64,000 nt of DNA, from contig NC_133043.1 in the NCBI RefSeq assembly GCF_048771995.1, positions 6,875,001 through 6,939,000 of the forward strand, given 5' to 3'. A model generated the notes under the pieces. The model was not told the origin of the DNA and did not search any database. It was given only the letters and a program-made list of their open reading frames with translations. This document shows positions 21,501 through 64,000 of this stretch, piece after piece. Positions within the stretch are counted from its first letter, which is position 1. Each line of letters starts with the position of its first letter. Source of the stretch: Taeniopygia guttata (Eukaryota > Chordata > Aves > Passeriformes > Estrildidae). Position numbers and translations under genes: made by a program.

Positions 21501-23466
21501 TAAAAAAATCTTATACACTATTATTCACCTAGCCCTAGTGTGAACAGATTCTCACTTCTGAAAATAAACCACATTCTAGTCAATTCATTCAACACCAAAT
21601 TAAATTACTAGTACTGGATTTTTTTTTCTTAAAAAAAGTATGTTAAAACTTTACTTTTTTTTTTATTTTTAAAACCTCTAAAGAAAACGTTGCAATTGTA
21701 CAGAAATGCTTCTTTTCAGGTTATGCTTTTTTTTTTAAATGCCTGTTATAAATCCAGCTTGTGTAGAGTTTTTTTTTCATAGTTTTTTAATGTATTATCT
21801 GCAGAGACATTGTAACAGTTCCATTGTGTGGATGAACACAAAACTTGTACACATTTCTCATATTTGGTCTTTAGGTAAATAGTTTCCAAAAGCTGCCTAA
21901 AATAACCACTCCAAACTGTTCAGTCCATCATGAAAATACAGTTTTTCCTTTCGTAGCAGGAAAGGAAATATAAATAATGCATCTTTATTACAGAACAGGA
22001 CAAAAACCAGATTCCGATGGAGCCATCTCCGGCTCCCACTCACCTGGCTGCAGGAGGAACTAAGACGTTGTGTGAGTTGAAGACTGAACAGCAGCCTTGT
22101 TTCAATTGAATTTTGAAATGTAAAGTGGAATCTATTACCACATTAAAGTGAGAAATTACCGATACATTTTAAAATGTTCAACTGCAGAACACACACTTAA
22201 AAAAAAAAAAAAAAAGTATTACCATAATCTGGTAGCCACTGTTAGAAAACCACAACAGCTACTGGTCATGGAGACCCCGAGGTCAGTGTCTGACATCAAA
22301 GTGTTACAGAGAAACGGGGCAGATTAATTTCTACTGAAGGGTGCTTAAGCTTAAAAATATCGAATATACCTCTGACAAGATAATTTTACTCTTTTTAAAA
22401 GGACTCGTGATAAAGAATTTTATCTTTCTAAATGAAGAACAGTCTGTTATCTTAAACATACACAATATTAAGCGAGACTCTTGTTTTACTTTAGACTGGA
22501 AAAATATGCCAGGGACAGTCAAAGTCAACACAAAGTAACAAACAGCAAAAGGTAGCAGAGAGAGAAACAGGTAAGTGCAGCTCTGGTCAAATCCATAGCA
22601 GTTCTTTACGTCAGTTAACGGCTCATTTACATCAGAGTTTCTAATCAGTTACATGCAAGCCCAAAGAAGCGTTTGATCACTACACATGGTAATAAAATTT
22701 GATTAAATTTATCAGGCAACTGCTAAAATATGAAAATTTGCAGATGTAATAAAGTAGCTTTATCTGAACTTGAACAGGACAGACAAAAGTAAATCATTCC
22801 GTTGGTTAAAAAAACCCTACATTCAGTTTTTTACCAAACAAAATTTCACATGAAAAGTAGTTGTGTGATTCCAAAGTTTCCGAAGTAGAAATGGAGTGAT
22901 TTGAAATGTCAAAGACCCCATTGTTTTGCAAAGAAATGAAAATACACCTCAAAAATTTCTAATTCCACATGTGAACAACAAAATACTGCATATCTATCAA
23001 CAACTGCATGGGTGGGTGGTTCGGAAAGGCTTAGCTGCCACGGTGTCGGAATGGCTCCTGCCTCTGTTCCCTTTAGGAATTTACAATCGGTTGAACCAGT
23101 CACACTAAGCGCTATCATGCTGCCGTTACACTGAGATCCTCAGTCCTGGGAAAAATCTGACAGATCCTGTTAAAGCTGCAGCCCTCCCAGCACACACGGT
23201 CCGTGGGGCAGGAGGGGCGGGGACACAGCCTCTACAACAACATGGTTCTGCAGTTTGACTTTAAATTACCAAGTTTTAAGGCCACCTGTGTTGGGTTTTG
23301 TTTCAGTGCTGAAAGTTGAAGTCTGATTCACAGGGCCCCTTTCCCCACTGCGTGAGAACATGTTCCAACATTTTAGGTGTTAGATTTAAGTGTCTCCTTT
23401 TGGCACCACGGAGTTTGTTTTTGTTGGTTTTTTTTTTGTGTTGGTTTTTTTTTTTCTTTTTGTAGC

Positions 23467-23493
23467 TTTTTTTTTTTTTTTAAAAAAAAAAAA
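23467..23493. repeat. T15A12 homopolymer palindrome
   Basis: Fifteen T followed directly by twelve A, 20 bases 3' of the FOXK2 stop codon on the mRNA side, with further T runs at 23425-23465. Confidence 0.9.
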
Positions 23494-23512
23494 GAAAACT
23501 CCCCTAAAGTTT

Positions 23513-64000
<40,488 letters not shown>

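Larger units (their letters stand above)
21470..23512 (-). other. FOXK2: FOXK2 3'UTR
   Basis: About 2 kb, AT-rich, from after TAG at 23513 to the inferred cleavage region near 21470-21480. Contains many T/A runs, including T15A12 at 23467-23493 close to the stop codon and A17 near 22199. Other minus-strand AATAAA copies (21662-21667 and 21984-21989) could give shorter forms. Confidence 0.65.

Overview
This is nuclear DNA of a vertebrate, most likely a bird. The basis is three recognisable multi-exon genes with GT-AG introns, CpG-rich promoters, and several CR1 LINE remnants. One CR1 copy (about 48370-48717) ends in the duplicated ATTCTATG-type tail typical of avian CR1. I see no prokaryotic, viral or organellar genes. 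Species cannot be read from the sequence.

Layout. (1) 1-3411, minus strand: the first three coding exons of a fructosamine-3-kinase family gene (FN3K/FN3KRP); the rest lies beyond base 1. (2) 3418-4988: a CpG-rich head-to-head promoter region holding three different tandem arrays (42-bp, 44-bp and 5-bp units). (3) 4989-18210, plus strand: WDR45B (WIPI3), complete in ten coding exons, 344 residues, with a 3'UTR to about 19550. (4) 19550-21470: a tail-to-tail intergenic spacer. (5) 21470-63722, minus strand: FOXK2, complete in nine coding exons, 635 residues, with a 2-kb 3'UTR and a 29-kb first intron. (6) 63723-64000: the FOXK2 CpG-island promoter. All exon joins were checked by hand; codon phase is preserved at every junction.

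Function. The three genes are not an operon. FN3K-type enzymes phosphorylate sugar adducts on proteins. WDR45B is a phosphoinositide-binding propeller of autophagy. FOXK2 is a forkhead/FHA transcription factor; FOXK proteins are reported repressors of autophagy genes, so the WDR45B/FOXK2 pairing is suggestive only. In human (recalled) the order is FOXK2-WDR45B-RAB40B-FN3KRP-FN3K; here no RAB40B lies between WDR45B and the kinase.

Most noteworthy: a candidate undescribed exon in FOXK2 intron 1 (40115-40188) with strong splice sites on both sides. Depending on which exon 1 donor and which acceptor are used, it either inserts 16-24 residues at the edge of the FHA domain or acts as a poison exon. 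Also notable are the cluster of minisatellites at both CpG-island promoters, a pyrimidine-rich decamer array starting at the FOXK2 exon 8 donor, a two-codon upstream ORF in an ideal Kozak context before WDR45B, and loss of the Gly-rich N-terminal segment of FOXK2. Most long open frames in the window are low-complexity by-products of the tandem arrays or of exons in other frames and are not listed as genes.
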